Translations under genes and position numbers: made by a program
In this document: positions 47,764-58,585 of the stretch, in pieces
Position numbering within the stretch: the first letter of the stretch is position 1
How the letters are laid out: each line of letters opens with the position of its first letter
Assembly (NCBI RefSeq): GCF_000002985.6
Contig: NC_003281.10
Location: 9,734,001-9,798,000 of the forward strand
Length of the DNA: 64,000 bases
Reading direction: 5' to 3'
DNA from: Caenorhabditis elegans
Taxonomy: Eukaryota > Nematoda > Chromadorea > Rhabditida > Rhabditidae
The notes under the pieces: model-generated
Databases searched by the model: none
Seen by the model: only the letters and a program-made list of their open reading frames with translations
What the model was told of the DNA's origin: nothing

Positions 47764-48164
47764 TTTTTGCTTCAAATTGCAATTATTTATGCCACCTATT
47801 ACCAATTCGCGAAAAATCAACTTTTAACGGTAAAGAAGAAATTGAAACGCCGATATCATCAGTGAAGGTTGGCATAAATCGTTGGTTGTCATTCTAGCTT
47901 CACTAATCTATCATTTCCTTTTACAATTCCTTCATCGCCGCTCTATTTTTCATATTTCAATTCTCTCTCAATTTCTTGTTTCATGTACATTTGATTAATG
48001 TTATAGAGCATCTTCGGTCCCTTTGCCCCCACATTCCAAATAAACCGATATTCGATTGACCCTGTTCATTGCTTATCTTTTTTGTGTATTGCGTTGTTCT
48101 CGCACTCGTTTACCTTTTATCGTGATTTGGCAACGAATCGCATTATTTATCTCTCTGTTACAGA
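47764..48164 (+). promoter_or_regulatory. Operon junction between vha-1 and vha-2
   Basis: AATAAA at 48039-48044 ends the vha-1 message. The vha-2 start follows about 120 bp later, directly behind CTGTTACAG (48155-48163), with a U-rich stretch (TATCTTTTTTGTG) between. This is the classic arrangement for SL2 trans-splicing of a downstream operon gene. Confidence 0.8.
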
Positions 48165-48747
48165 ATGTCGTACGATTTGGAAACCGCCGAAAGAGCTGCC
48201 TACGCTCCATTCTTCGGATACATGGGAGCCGCTTCTGCCCAGATCTTCACCGTTTTGGGAGCAGCTTATGGAACTGCCAAGTCCGCCGTCGGTATTTGCT
48301 CAATGGGTGTGATGAGACCTGAGCTCATCATGAAATCGGTCATTCCAGTTATTATGGCTGGTGAGTTCAGCATTTTCCTCATGACATTACTCATATTTAA
48401 TTCTGTTTCAGGTATCATCGGTATCTACGGATTGGTCGTGGCTATGGTTCTCAAGGGAAAGGTCACATCTGCTTCAGCTGGTTATGACCTCAACAAGGGA
48501 TTCGCTCACTTGGCAGCTGGACTTACCTGCGGACTTTGCGGACTTGGAGCTGGATACGCTATCGGAATTGTCGGAGACGCCGGAGTCCGTGGAACTGCCC
48601 AACAGCCAAGACTCTTCGTCGGAATGATCCTTATCCTCATTTTCTCTGAGGTGAGTCGTCAATTTCAAATATTTTTTAATTATTCTGAATTTTCAGGTCT
48701 TGGGACTCTACGGTATGATTGTCGCTCTTATCCTTGGAACATCCTAA
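48165..48747 (+). CDS. vha-2: VHA-2, V-ATPase V0 proteolipid subunit c
   Basis: Three exons, 48165..48360, 48412..48650 and 48697..48747, for 161 residues. Same four-helix proteolipid as VHA-1: [18 protein letters not shown] in helix 1, [15 protein letters not shown] in helix 2, [17 protein letters not shown] in helix 3, and LIFSEVLGLYG with the essential glutamate (residue 145) in helix 4. It is the downstream member of the operon with vha-1. It has introns where vha-1 has none, so the tandem copies differ in gene structure although the proteins are close. Confidence 0.97.
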
Positions 48748-49327
48748 ATCGTCTTCTTATCTTCCAATCGCTCACATAATTCATTCCCAAATTTTCCAAG
48801 TCTTAACGGATTTCCGTGTATCAATGAATGTATTTTCCCACCTTTTCTATCAAATTAGCCCTTCCAGTCAATTCCCCCGCCACCTCCCTTTCCAATCATC
48901 AGCACTTGACCGATACAGTCAACGCATCTCAGTTGACTCCAATATTTTTCCCCGTCTGATGTTCTTCTTGTGTTAGTGACCTTCTCAATCATTTCTCCCC
49001 AAAATTTTTTCTCTATCAATGTGTACTAACATTGCCAATTCTACGACGACTTGTCTCCGTTTTAGTGTATGAATTATATACATATATATAATTTTTAATT
49101 TAAAATTGCATCCTATTCGGCTAATAGAGCTCACTTATATCAACAAAAAAAGGTTGTGTGCTATCTTGTGCTTTCCATGAGCTCCAATCCTCGGAAATAG
49201 AGAATAAATCATTCGCCGTTGGTATTTTCAAATGTGAGGAGAGCAATTGAAGGTATAATTCCATGATGGGTATTTTATAAATGAACAATTTAAATAAAAA
49301 GTTAAAATAACTGAAGATTCACAGGAA
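48748..49327. other. 3' flank of vha-2 and upstream of the synergin-like gene
   Basis: 580 bp, AT-rich to the right, with the vha-2 3' UTR on the left. An AGATTCACAG acceptor ends three bases before the next start codon, so the following gene may also receive a spliced leader. No other feature seen. Confidence 0.55.
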
Positions 49328-51808
49328 ATGGAGGGAAAGCTCTCAATGGACAGTCAAATTTTGGAGGAAGTAATAAGAAGTGGTAATATCCCATGCCACG
49401 GGAGAACAGGTATGTTTTATTGATTTATGAAGATAAAACTATAAATAAATGAAAAATAATTGCTACGTGGCAATACAAAACAAAAGTTTTATAATTATTG
49501 AATCATTAAAAAAGGAATACGTGGAAATTCCCATTATTCCTGTTTCATTTCATTGCTTAACTTTGAAATTAATTGTTTTAATCGAAAATGTTCTGGAATT
49601 GGGGACGATCAAGTCCAAAAGAAGAGGGTGAGATGAGATTTTTCTAATAAATTCTGTGAAACAACTTATAAATATTTAACCTATGAATTTTCATCGAACT
49701 CTTCATTTCTACTCCTTGCGGCACCCGGTCTCGACACGATAAATTTGTGTTAAATGCGAGTAGGTGTGCGCCTTTAAAGAGTACTGTAATTTCAAACTTG
49801 TTTTTGCCCAATTTTCATCGATTTTTCATAATAAAAAATATTTATTCATTTATTTTTTAAAATCAAACATAACAATAAACAACATTTTAAAACCCGATGA
49901 AAATTGTGCAAAAACAAAAGTTTGAAATTACAGTACTCTTTAAAGGCGCACACCTCGTCGCATTAAACTAAATTTTGTCGTGTCGGGGCCGGGTACCGTA
50001 ATTTTGGCTTCAAAAAGCATAAAATTTTGCTAATACACTCCCTAGAAAATCTTCAGAAGACCAAAAGTAATCTATATTTAATCTTTTTTAAAAATTCTGC
50101 GTCGAACAAAACATTCTTTTCAAATGTTTTCTCGTGTTCGTGAAACAAGGAAAAGTGTCATAAAAACATTAAAAAAACGGAGAAACTGCGAAAAAGGATT
50201 ATATATTTTTTCTTTTACAGGAATGCTGTGTGCTGGTGGAGGGCTTTTACCACCTGCACTGCTCGACGAGTCGCGGGTTCCCAAATTTTATTTGGATGCT
50301 CTTGTCGCAAGTGGTGGTACTTCATCTACTGCTCTTCCGAATACAGGGCTCGGTAAGTCAAATTAACTGAGCTTCTGTGTTAAACTTTGTATTTCATCTT
50401 TCACTTCAACGAGTTTAAATTAATTTTTTAATATTGTGAAGTATGCGGCGCAGAATAAAAGCGCACAAACCAAACATTTGAAATTAATTCGGCGCTCGTG
50501 CCGAGACCAATCTGCATAAATTCGCTCTCCTTTAAACTCGTTGAAGCGGAAAATGAAAAATAAATTTGCCAATAGACAATCATTTTATTTAAAAAAAAAC
50601 GTTTATTTTTGCAGTGTACAATTTAATGGGTACATCCGGACTCCCAAAAGACGTTCTCTCACATATCTGGTCCGCCGTAAACCGTGCAAAACCTGGCCAA
50701 TTAACTCGACCGGAATTCTTCTCACTTCTGGCTCTTATCGCTCTCGCACAAAAAGGAGAATCTCTAGCAGCTCTTTGTGCAATGGATTCACTTCCAATTC
50801 CATATCTGAATCCAGTTCAAGCATTTCCAACTGCTTCAAATCCAGCGCCTACTACGAACACTTCTTCATCATTTGTTCCATTTGGAAAGTAAGTTTTATT
50901 GGTTAAAGAATTAAATTATCATGATGGGAAAAAGTATTTCAGAATCAAACCATCAGCGTTTATTCCAACATCGCTTCTTCCACGTCGAAGTATGAGAAAG
51001 AAGAAAGAATCTGATTCAAAAGAAGTTTCAGCTCATAACTCTCCAGCCAAGGGAGCTGCTCATGATTTAGCAGGACTTGATTTTGGAAGTGATATATCGA
51101 GTATGAAAGAAGAAATTAAAGATATTAATGAGACACCCACTCAATCATGTTGGAGAGAAACTGTTCATGCAATCTATATAGTCGTAGAAGAAGCTAATCA
51201 ATTATTTAAAGATTCTAAAAAAGAAGTGATTCAAGAGATTTCGGAGACAGAGAAGGGTTCCGCGTATTTCAAAAGTTTATCAAAAGCATTTGATACATTG
51301 GAAAGAGTTTGTAAATCAGCTGGAGTTCAATTATCAGTACAATCTACCAAGGAAGCAGAATACTGTAGAAACTTGCGACGAAAATGGGAAACTTTTATGG
51401 ATACCACACCGGAGCAAAATGTAGAAATGACTGATGATAGGTATATCTAGATTTTTAGAAAACTTTGAAAATAAGCTCATTAAAATCGATGTAATAGCGT
51501 GCTCCACAGCCAAATGAAAAAAGCCTCCGCCCCGAAACGTTTGGTCTCACTGGGTATTAACAGTTTTGCCATATACCTAGCGATATCCAAAGTTTTTGTG
51601 CAGAACCTTTCAAAAAATTAATTTTTTCCCCGTTCCGATAATAATTAATCAACAAATCTTACATTCAAAATTTTCCAGAAAATGCGCAATTTGCTGTCAA
51701 CCTGTTCAAAATCCGATCGACTACGGTGGGCAATGTTTCGATGTGACATGTGCAAACCTGTGGGTGAATGGAGTCAGTTCAACGCTTCCGAGTCTTCATC
51801 TAAAATAG
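49328..51808 (+). CDS. EH-domain adaptor resembling gamma-synergin
   Basis: Five exons: 49328..49409, 50221..50352, 50615..50888, 50943..51440, 51679..51808, for 371 residues. An Eps15-homology-like region spans about residues 30-125 (VPKFYLDALVASG, TSGLPKDVLSHIWSAVN, LTRPEFFSLLALIALAQKG). The DVLSHIWS and GQLTRPEFF parts are typical of EH domains, though the calcium loop is degenerate. The C-terminal half has a helical segment (SCWRETVHAIYIVVEEANQL) and a final CxxC-type unit (CAICCQPVQNPIDYGGQCFD). This layout suits SYNRG, which binds AP-1 gamma ear and NPF-motif proteins in trans-Golgi/endosome coats. The assignment is by domain order; the SYNRG link is inference. Introns 1 and 2 hold inverted repeats. 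Confidence 0.82.
49720..49999. repeat. Large inverted repeat, ~100-bp arms, in intron 1
   Basis: The left arm (49720-49819) and right arm (49895-49999) are near-perfect reverse complements, sharing GGTCTCGACACG, GTGCGCCTTTAAAGAGTACT and GTAATTTCAAACTTG in order, around an AT-rich ~75-bp loop. It is the best-preserved member of the window's dispersed family and would form a long intronic hairpin in the pre-mRNA. Confidence 0.88.
50392..50558. repeat. Inverted repeat in intron 2 of the synergin-like gene
   Basis: TTTCATCTTTCACTTCAACG at 50392 pairs with CGTTGAAGCGGAAAATGAAA at 50539. The arms are about 28 bp with ~110 bp between, which include CGTGCCGAGACC. Distinct arms from the intron 1 element, same core. 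Confidence 0.78.
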
Positions 51809-52068
51809 CTTCACCCTCTTTTAAATCTATTCCATGTAAATATAATGTCTTTCAATTTTCCCATTAGTGGTTGTGAACCTTTTCTTCTAGTCCTTCCCTT
51901 TTTTCATCGAGCTTCATCTTTTTTTTGGTTGTGAATACTATAATTTCAGGTTTATTATCGTCCTAGCAATTGTTTATTATCATAATTTTCATTATCATAA
52001 TCATTTTTCAATTTTTTTTCATCTCTAATAAAATTACGGTTCAAAAAAGATATGAGTTGTTTTTGTCA
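51809..52068. other. Convergent 3' region
   Basis: 260 bp between converging stop codons. An AATAAAA on the plus strand near 52027 can serve the synergin-like gene. No other feature. Confidence 0.6.
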
Positions 52069-55000
52069 TCAAAAGTGACGGAGTCCATTCTTAACGTCTT
52101 CTAATGTACTATCGGCTGTGGATCCAATTTTCGAGAATTTAGCATCAAGCTTTTGCTCGGCTGAATCAAATGTCTGTAATTTTGGATTTTTGGATAGTTG
52201 AATTAATTCTAAGAATCTACCTTTTTAGCTTCTGAAGCAAGATCTCCAATCAACTTTTCTCCTGATTTTACAGCATCGTTCACAGATTTTTCGGTTTTCA
52301 AAGAAGCTTCTTCCAAGTTTGATTTAATAGCCTGAGATGTCTGAAATTCGGAGAATTTTCTTTGCTAATATTGCACAGCCGCCAAATTATACTCGAAAAT
52401 ACGGTAAGCGGTCTCGACACGAAAAATGTGCCAAAGAAAAAAGATGCTCGGGTACTGTAATTTCAACATTAACAAAACTTTGTCGTGTCAAGACCGGGTT
52501 CCGTATATTAGCAATCAAGCTTGTGATTTCCTGAACCCACATTATCAATTTTACTTCCAATTTTGTCAGTCGTCTCCTCTAAACTTTTGGCAGACTTCTC
52601 AAGTTCCTTTGTGATGTCGTCAACTTTTTCAGCAATATTCTGAAATATCGTATTGTTGAAAGTTTATTTTTTAATTTCTTAAAAGAGCACGGAGATCGCG
52701 GCGAGAACCATCTGTGCGCCTTTAATACGCAGAAAATTATTACATTTCCAATTCTAATCTAGATTAATTCCTTACTTTTTCAACATCTTTCTTTACTTCA
52801 TTTACATTTGATTTTATATTTTTCACTGTTTGATCTATTGTCTGTACCACTTCTTCTTCTGCTTTTTGGAGAGCTCCACTCATCTTTGCCACGTCAGCAG
52901 CTACAGTGGTTTTGGACTGCAAAAAATAAGAAGTTTCTTATCAATTTGTCAATTTTACTGAACCTTATCAATAGTATCATCTGCCACCTTCTGCACTTTT
53001 GCCAACAAATCTCCAACAACGTTTGCATTCTTCTGATTGTCTAAACTCTCCACTGCAGGGACACTTTCCGGAGTTATTTCGTTCATTAGTTGACTCACTT
53101 CTATCTGAAATTGAATGACAGAATTAAAAATTACAGTGGGGACTGGAAAAAGATGTTATAGAATTATGACGATTGATATATTTTTTGACGATTGATATAT
53201 TGATATTGACGATTGATATATTGATATATCTGGTATAAATATTTAAAAATTAAAAACCTTCTTAACTGCGCTAAAATGGCAAAAGATCGTAGTAAAATGT
53301 TTCTAAACATTTTTCAGTAATATTCAGAAATTAATCAACTAGCAATTATTCAGTTTTCAGCAAACTTTTTACCTACCATATTCCAAAAAAAACCAAAAAA
53401 CCTGTATCGTTAATTCAAGTGCATTTATTGCAATTTACCAGAAATTGGAAAATTACCAAACATTTGAAAAATTTTCAAGAATTTGGAAATTTACCAAAAT
53501 CTGGCAGTTTAACAAAAAATTTGCAATTTACAAAAAATGTGAAAAACTCTTCAAAAATTTAGAAATTGACCAAAAAATTTGGAATTCACTATTCTCAAAA
53601 AAAAAACCAAAATCACAAAATCTGATCAAAGAGAATGTCCTCAGGAACATATATACGAAAAAGTAGTTCAAACAGTAAATGTTATTCCTTCTGAAAACGA
53701 ATTGTATTCTTGTACTTATAACAATTTTACAACTTTTCAAAAAATCTCAGAAGCGTACCAATCGAATTACCAGAATTGTTATGAACTGGTATATCGGAAT
53801 ATCGAAAATCGAAAAAAAGACTTACCTGATCATTCATCTTATTCGCAGATAAATTCTTCACAGCAACCGGTGCTTCTTCCTGTGTTTCCGATTGTATTCT
53901 AACTGCTTTTTGAGAATTCCCAGCAATTTCTGGTGCATGCGCAAATTTGACATGTTCTTGTTGTGTCTCTGCAGCTTTTGGGGTTGGAATTTCTATGGTG
54001 GTTTTGGAATCTGGAAAAATTAAAAATTGTGGCATGAGAAAAACTAAAGAAATGGATCCGTTTAAAGGATTTTTGTGTAAATAAAAGTTCAATTGATTTC
54101 TTTTAATCAAATAGTTGTCATTGTCATGTTTATTGGGTCCATTTTCATTAAATTTAACATCCAATTTTCTTCCCATACCATTTTTCCCGAGGCTTTTCTT
54201 CTTCTCCAATTCAATTTTATGCTTTTTCATTTCATTCATAAATTCTTCTCGATCTTGTACAATATCTGGCTCTGACGCAATGTCATCATCTTTCGAAGTT
54301 ATAACATGCCGGTTTTCTTCCTTTTTGGCAGGTTTGGTAATTGGTACAGGAGCTGCAAAATGACTACGTAAGACTGAAATTATAAGAGTGGGGAATAATT
54401 AAACTGTGATTATTTTATTTGTATATGAATTGGAGTTAAATTCAATAAGCCTAAATTTTGAAAATGGAGCATTTCATCAGTTTCAGTAAGTTGCAATTTT
54501 TGATAAATTTGGGGTCATTTGAGAAATACAGAACAATTTCGCATGTTTGAACCTTTAAAAAATTTTTTGGAAATTTGCCAAAATATTGATAAGTTTCCAA
54601 ATTCTTTATGAAAAATTTAGAGCATTATTGCATTTCACCCATGTTTTGTAAAGCTGATTCAAAAATACAAAACAAGTTCAATTCTTTCTGTGTTATTGGA
54701 AGCTGTAAAAACCTCTATCATTTTGCTCTGTAAAATTCCAACAAAGTTGGAAAAACTTGTGGTACTCACGAGCATTAAACCTTATTGGAGCTGCTTTGAA
54801 ATCACTATGAGTTGTATTTTTCTTAGGAATCTTGGCGTCATAGACTCGCTGCTTATGTGGTATTTTATCAAGATGAGCAAGTGTTCGAGGAGTTGAAGAT
54901 CCGAATACAAATTGATTACGAGAGTCACATGCTGAAATATGAAACAAACAATTTTGAGTTCAAATGTGTTTTGTTTCAAAAGACCTTCTCTAGAAAGACT

Positions 55001-55641
55001 TCTTGCTTTAACAATATAATCATGTAGACTTGGTGCATCACTCGGAGATTTGTCAACTGACTTTGCATCATAGTTTCGTAGATTTTGTGGAACCTGAAAT
55101 GTTGGGTTCGTAAATGTGAAGTGTTGTAAATGTTCTAAAATCTGGTTTACCACAAAAAAGGGGAAAAAAAACTTCGATGTTTGAATTCTTTCCAAAATGA
55201 GAAGTCGCACCCATTTTCGAACCAATCAGCGTCTTCGACCATTGCACAATTCTCTCTGATTGGTTGGGAGCGGTGGGCGGAGCGAATCACTGATTGGTAG
55301 GACAATTTTGATTTTGGAGGCAATTTAAACATATTGATTAACGAAATTTGTGAAATTGTTTTAAAAGTTGAATTTAAAAGTATTATTTTTTTTAGGTACT
55401 TCAGAGCAAAGTCTCTGTTCCCATTTCCAGACACCAACTCTATAAATGTATTCTTCTCATAGACCCCTCACATTCTATCAGAAATCTAATCAAATGTGCT
55501 TTTCATCTTTATTTTATATGTCCCATGAGACCCATCTTATACCTTGCTCATGTGCGACAAATCGCGTGGAGTACTACTTCCAAATGCGAAAACTCGTTGA
55601 CCACGGCTTCGAAGTTTGTCTCGTCCAGCAGATGAGGCCAT
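52069..55641 (-). CDS. Protein with duplicated FGSSTPR motif and amphipathic helical tail
   Basis: Ten minus-strand exons: 55543..55641, 54985..55093, 54770..54931, 54179..54373, 53826..54010, 52964..53104, 52776..52916, 52541..52639, 52221..52340, 52069..52173, for 451 residues. All phases agree. The N-terminal part holds two copies of a ~25-residue motif, FAFGSSTPRDLSHMSKVP and FVFGSSTPRTLAHLDKIP, each ending in YDAK, at about residues 19-44 and 73-98. The middle is low-complexity and charged. The last ~200 residues are a run of lysine/glutamate/alanine-rich amphipathic helices (SVNDAVKSGEKLIGDLASEA), similar in style to LEA, apolipoprotein or lipid-droplet proteins. No signal peptide and no enzyme motif. 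I do not recognise it. A cytoskeletal or membrane-surface structural protein is a guess. The exon 4 donor (AATG|GTATGG) is needed for phase. Confidence 0.82.
52399..52506. repeat. Compact inverted repeat in intron
   Basis: ATACGGTAAGCGGTCTCGAC at 52399 pairs with GTCAAGACCGGGTTCCGTAT ending at 52506. The arms are about 32 bp around a ~43-bp loop. The same family as the 49.7-kb element. Confidence 0.8.
53168..53230. repeat. Short tandem repeat of GACGATTGATATATT
   Basis: Three copies of a GACGATTGATATATT unit, with variable spacers, in the long intron between exons 5 and 6 of the 451-residue protein gene. Confidence 0.8.
55221..55299. repeat. CCAAT-bearing palindromic element, copy A (intron 1)
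   Basis: Begins ACCAATCAGCG and ends ATCACTGATTGGT, with TGATTGGTTGGG between, so ends face each other as inverted CCAAT boxes. Related in order and orientation to copy B at 55824-55920. It lies in intron 1 of the 451-residue protein gene. Confidence 0.6.
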
Positions 55642-55823
55642 TTTAAATGTATGGAGTCTGAAATGAGAATAATTGAAATTGAGAGGAAGCTATGCAATTA
55701 TCAGATGGTAAATTGAAAATAATTGAAAAATTGTGCTCTTTAAAATCGGATTTTCTTTTCGGACCTTAATTTGCAAAAGTATACAAAAAAGTCCAAAATT
55801 TAGAAATGTGTCAAAACTGCCCT

Positions 55824-55920
55824 ACCAATCAGCGAATTGCTTCACCCAGATCTAAACCAATCAACGGAAGTGTGCGTCGTTGATTGGTTCATAGATGGGT
55901 GGAGATAATCACTAATTGGT
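55824..55920. promoter_or_regulatory. CCAAT-bearing palindromic element, copy B (promoter)
   Basis: ACCAATCAGCG at the left, AAACCAATC and GATTGGTTC in the middle, ATCACTAATTGGT at the right: four CCAAT boxes arranged as two inverted pairs, about 180-280 bp upstream of the start codon at 55641. This fits NF-Y-type binding, but binding is inference. Confidence 0.5.
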
Positions 55921-58330
55921 CTGGAAGTTCTCATTCTAGAAGTACTTCAAATCTTCTTCTATAGTCCTGAACATAATTTTGAACTTTTAAAAGAAAAGTC
56001 CCCTTGTAATTGAACAAAAAATTTCTAACATTTTTTTCAATAGAAAAAACCAAATTCTAGAACATTACTAGTATTTTTTTTGTAGTTGTTGCATTTTTGC
56101 AATTTGTTTTCGAGGATTGAAACTATGATTTGTTTTGCAAAGAAGGACGTTTTTTATTCAAAAATTCAACAAATACCAAAGTGCATTGAGAGCAAAAAAA
56201 GAGAATAAAAGAGGAAAGAAAAGCTGTCAAAAAATTGGATGAAAAATGATCGGTGAGCGAGGGATTCGAGTGGAAGAAAATTGGGGTGAAGTGGATGGAA
56301 TAAAGGGTCGACAGGAAGAAAACAGAAAAGAATGTTAGGAGAAAGGAACATGCACAAAAAAGTATGAAAAAGAAGAAGAAGCACGACGTCACGTCTCCCG
56401 GGATGAAAACGCTGATTCAAGGGCAAACGACTCGACTACCGGAAGATTCATGACATGTTTAAATGTTGTTCAAGAACTTTTAAGTGTCTCTAAGCGAAGC
56501 TGGTTCTTACGGAAGCACAAAGAGCATCCAAAGTAATTTTAGAAGGTGCTTAGAGGGTGCTTTGGTGTCAAACTTTTAAAGCTCATAGAGTGTTAAACTG
56601 TTCTTAGATAACAGTAAAAATTTTCAAAAAAATTTTTAAAATCTTTTATTCGCAGTGAAAAGTGGTGATATAAATATTTTTGTAATGTATTCTACGGATT
56701 CGAACCTGCAGCAATGCTCGAAATTACTTTAAATGTCTAAACTTTTCAAACTTTGGTAATTTACCAAATCACCAATCCACCAATTCTCCAAATCTTGGGC
56801 AATTTAGCAGTTCACCAAAAAATTTGACACTTTGCCAAAAAAAAAACCAAAAACTTTGACAATTCAAGAAATTTCTTTGTAATTTACCAAAAAAGTTTTA
56901 CTATGATATTTGGCAATTTTGACACCATAGGAATAGTTTTTAAAACTTTTCCCACTGGCGCCACTCCAAAAATATGTAGGTTTTCAAGCGTTCCATACAA
57001 ATAAATAGCTAATAAATTTATATCCAATATTTTCACGAGTGTTTTGAATTTCAAAGTCAGACCCTGAATGTAATTTCCTGGTAACAAATAAAGCTAATGA
57101 AAAAGCTCCAGAAAGAGACAAAAAAGTAATAAAATTCGGGTGAAAAACAAGATGACAACAACGAGAAATTCATTCTCAATTTCATGAAAGCCTAAGGATA
57201 TCTGGCAACACAAAAAACCAGCGGATGAATGACATGCGACTCGCTTTCATTTTTGACTTTTTTCTGTTTGGATTCAACTTTTTTCGAAATGTGCAAAACA
57301 ACACAATGGGTTGGGTGAAGAAGAGAAAATGGAAATGGAAAATGATGATGATGGGGGGAGTCGGTGGATTAGTTGAAAATGACTTTCTGAACCCTTTTTA
57401 ATAGTTTGCTGGCTTTTTCAGTTTCTAGAACCATTTATATTTTTGCTTAAAAATCTTCGAGGAAAGAAAGGGAGGTGAGTAGAGTACCGGTGGAATTCCT
57501 ACTCTAGAAATAATGAAGTTATAATTAAAACAGTTATTAAATACTTCTACTATCGGTGATACCCGACAAATTGTTTTGGCGCATAGGAAACATTAACGAA
57601 ATTCCATTTTTCTCATCGTTTTGTTGAAGTTTTTTTTGGAAATTTATGTAGAAATATAGATAAACATCATTACTTTCTGAAACAACTTTTACTTTTAATT
57701 TCCAAAAGTTTCTTGGAAACTCTCTCAAAATTGCAAAGACTCATTTGGAACGTTGTGACTTTGAGACAGGGTTTTGAGCGACGTATACTTTTATATAAAT
57801 TTTCATAAAATACAACACATTCATAGCTGAAAGGTGAGCACTAAAGTTTTGAAGCTTGGTTTCAATAATAAAAATTATACGCGCAATTCAAATTTCAAAA
57901 TTTGAGTCGTAATTATATAACTCTCACAATATATTATAAAAAAAACTCTGAACGGGGTAAAAGAAAAGTGGTTCAATCAAATGAATTGGTTGAAATAAAC
58001 ATGTTTTTCTCCTAGTGCCTAATTCCAAAAGATCCAACCTCCCAGTCCCATTTTTATGGGCAATTGGAAAGAGAAAGAGCACACGTTTCTTGAATTGAAT
58101 TACAAATATATACGAACCAACAGAAAAAGAGAGAGGTGGATGGATAGAAATGAGCAAACTGATGTTGACAATAGCTTCTGTGAAAGGTGTTGAAGGGGAG
58201 AAAATAGTTGTAAAATTGTGAAAAGAAATGTGAAAAATGAAGCAGGAAAGCAATTTGAGAAAATTGCAACGAGGTACCTGGGAAAGAAAATTGTTTAGAA
58301 AAACAAGGAGCTATTCGTTTTGGAGACTGA

Positions 58331-58399
58331 AAAATCAAAGAGCGACTTGGTAGGTAAACTAAAATATTTAGTTTACCTACCAAGTCGCTCTTTGATTTT
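58331..58399. repeat. Perfect 33-bp inverted repeat with 3-nt loop
   Basis: Bases 58331-58363 and 58367-58399 are exact reverse complements, separated by ATA. A third partial copy of the inner arm (ATATTTAGTTTACC) follows at 58402-58415. It lies about 190 bp past the stop codon of the Shisa-like gene. Confidence 0.92.
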
Positions 58400-58585
58400 G
58401 AAATATTTAGTTTACCGCAGAGAAAATTATTCTACATACATCTATTTTTGCATCACTTGCGTTTAAGTCTACAAATGGAATTTGAAATTTGTAAAATCCT
58501 TGAGGAAATATGGCACTTTCAAGGAAAATGAAAATCGGAACGTTTTAATTTTTCAAAAAAAAATCCAATTGAGCAGAATATATAA

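Larger units (their letters stand above)
55642..58585. other. Intergenic: upstream of the 451-residue protein gene
   Basis: About 2.9 kb. Promoter-proximal CCAAT element copy B is at 55824-55920. TTACCAAA-type degenerate repeats lie at 56740-56900. Purine-rich (plus strand) tracts lie at 56160-56400 and 58060-58320; these give long but low-complexity Phe/Ser/Leu-rich minus-strand frames. A perfect hairpin lies at 58331-58399. No protein-coding gene is supported. Confidence 0.55.

Noticed and set aside
56123-56426. Two overlapping minus-strand frames rich in Phe/Leu/Ser that look like membrane proteins
   Set aside because: They come from a purine-rich plus-strand tract. No splice or start context and no organised helix pattern.
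56690-56720. tRNA-like T-loop (GGTTCGAATCC on the minus strand)
   Set aside because: Flanking bases do not form the T stem, and no matching A-box or acceptor stem is present.
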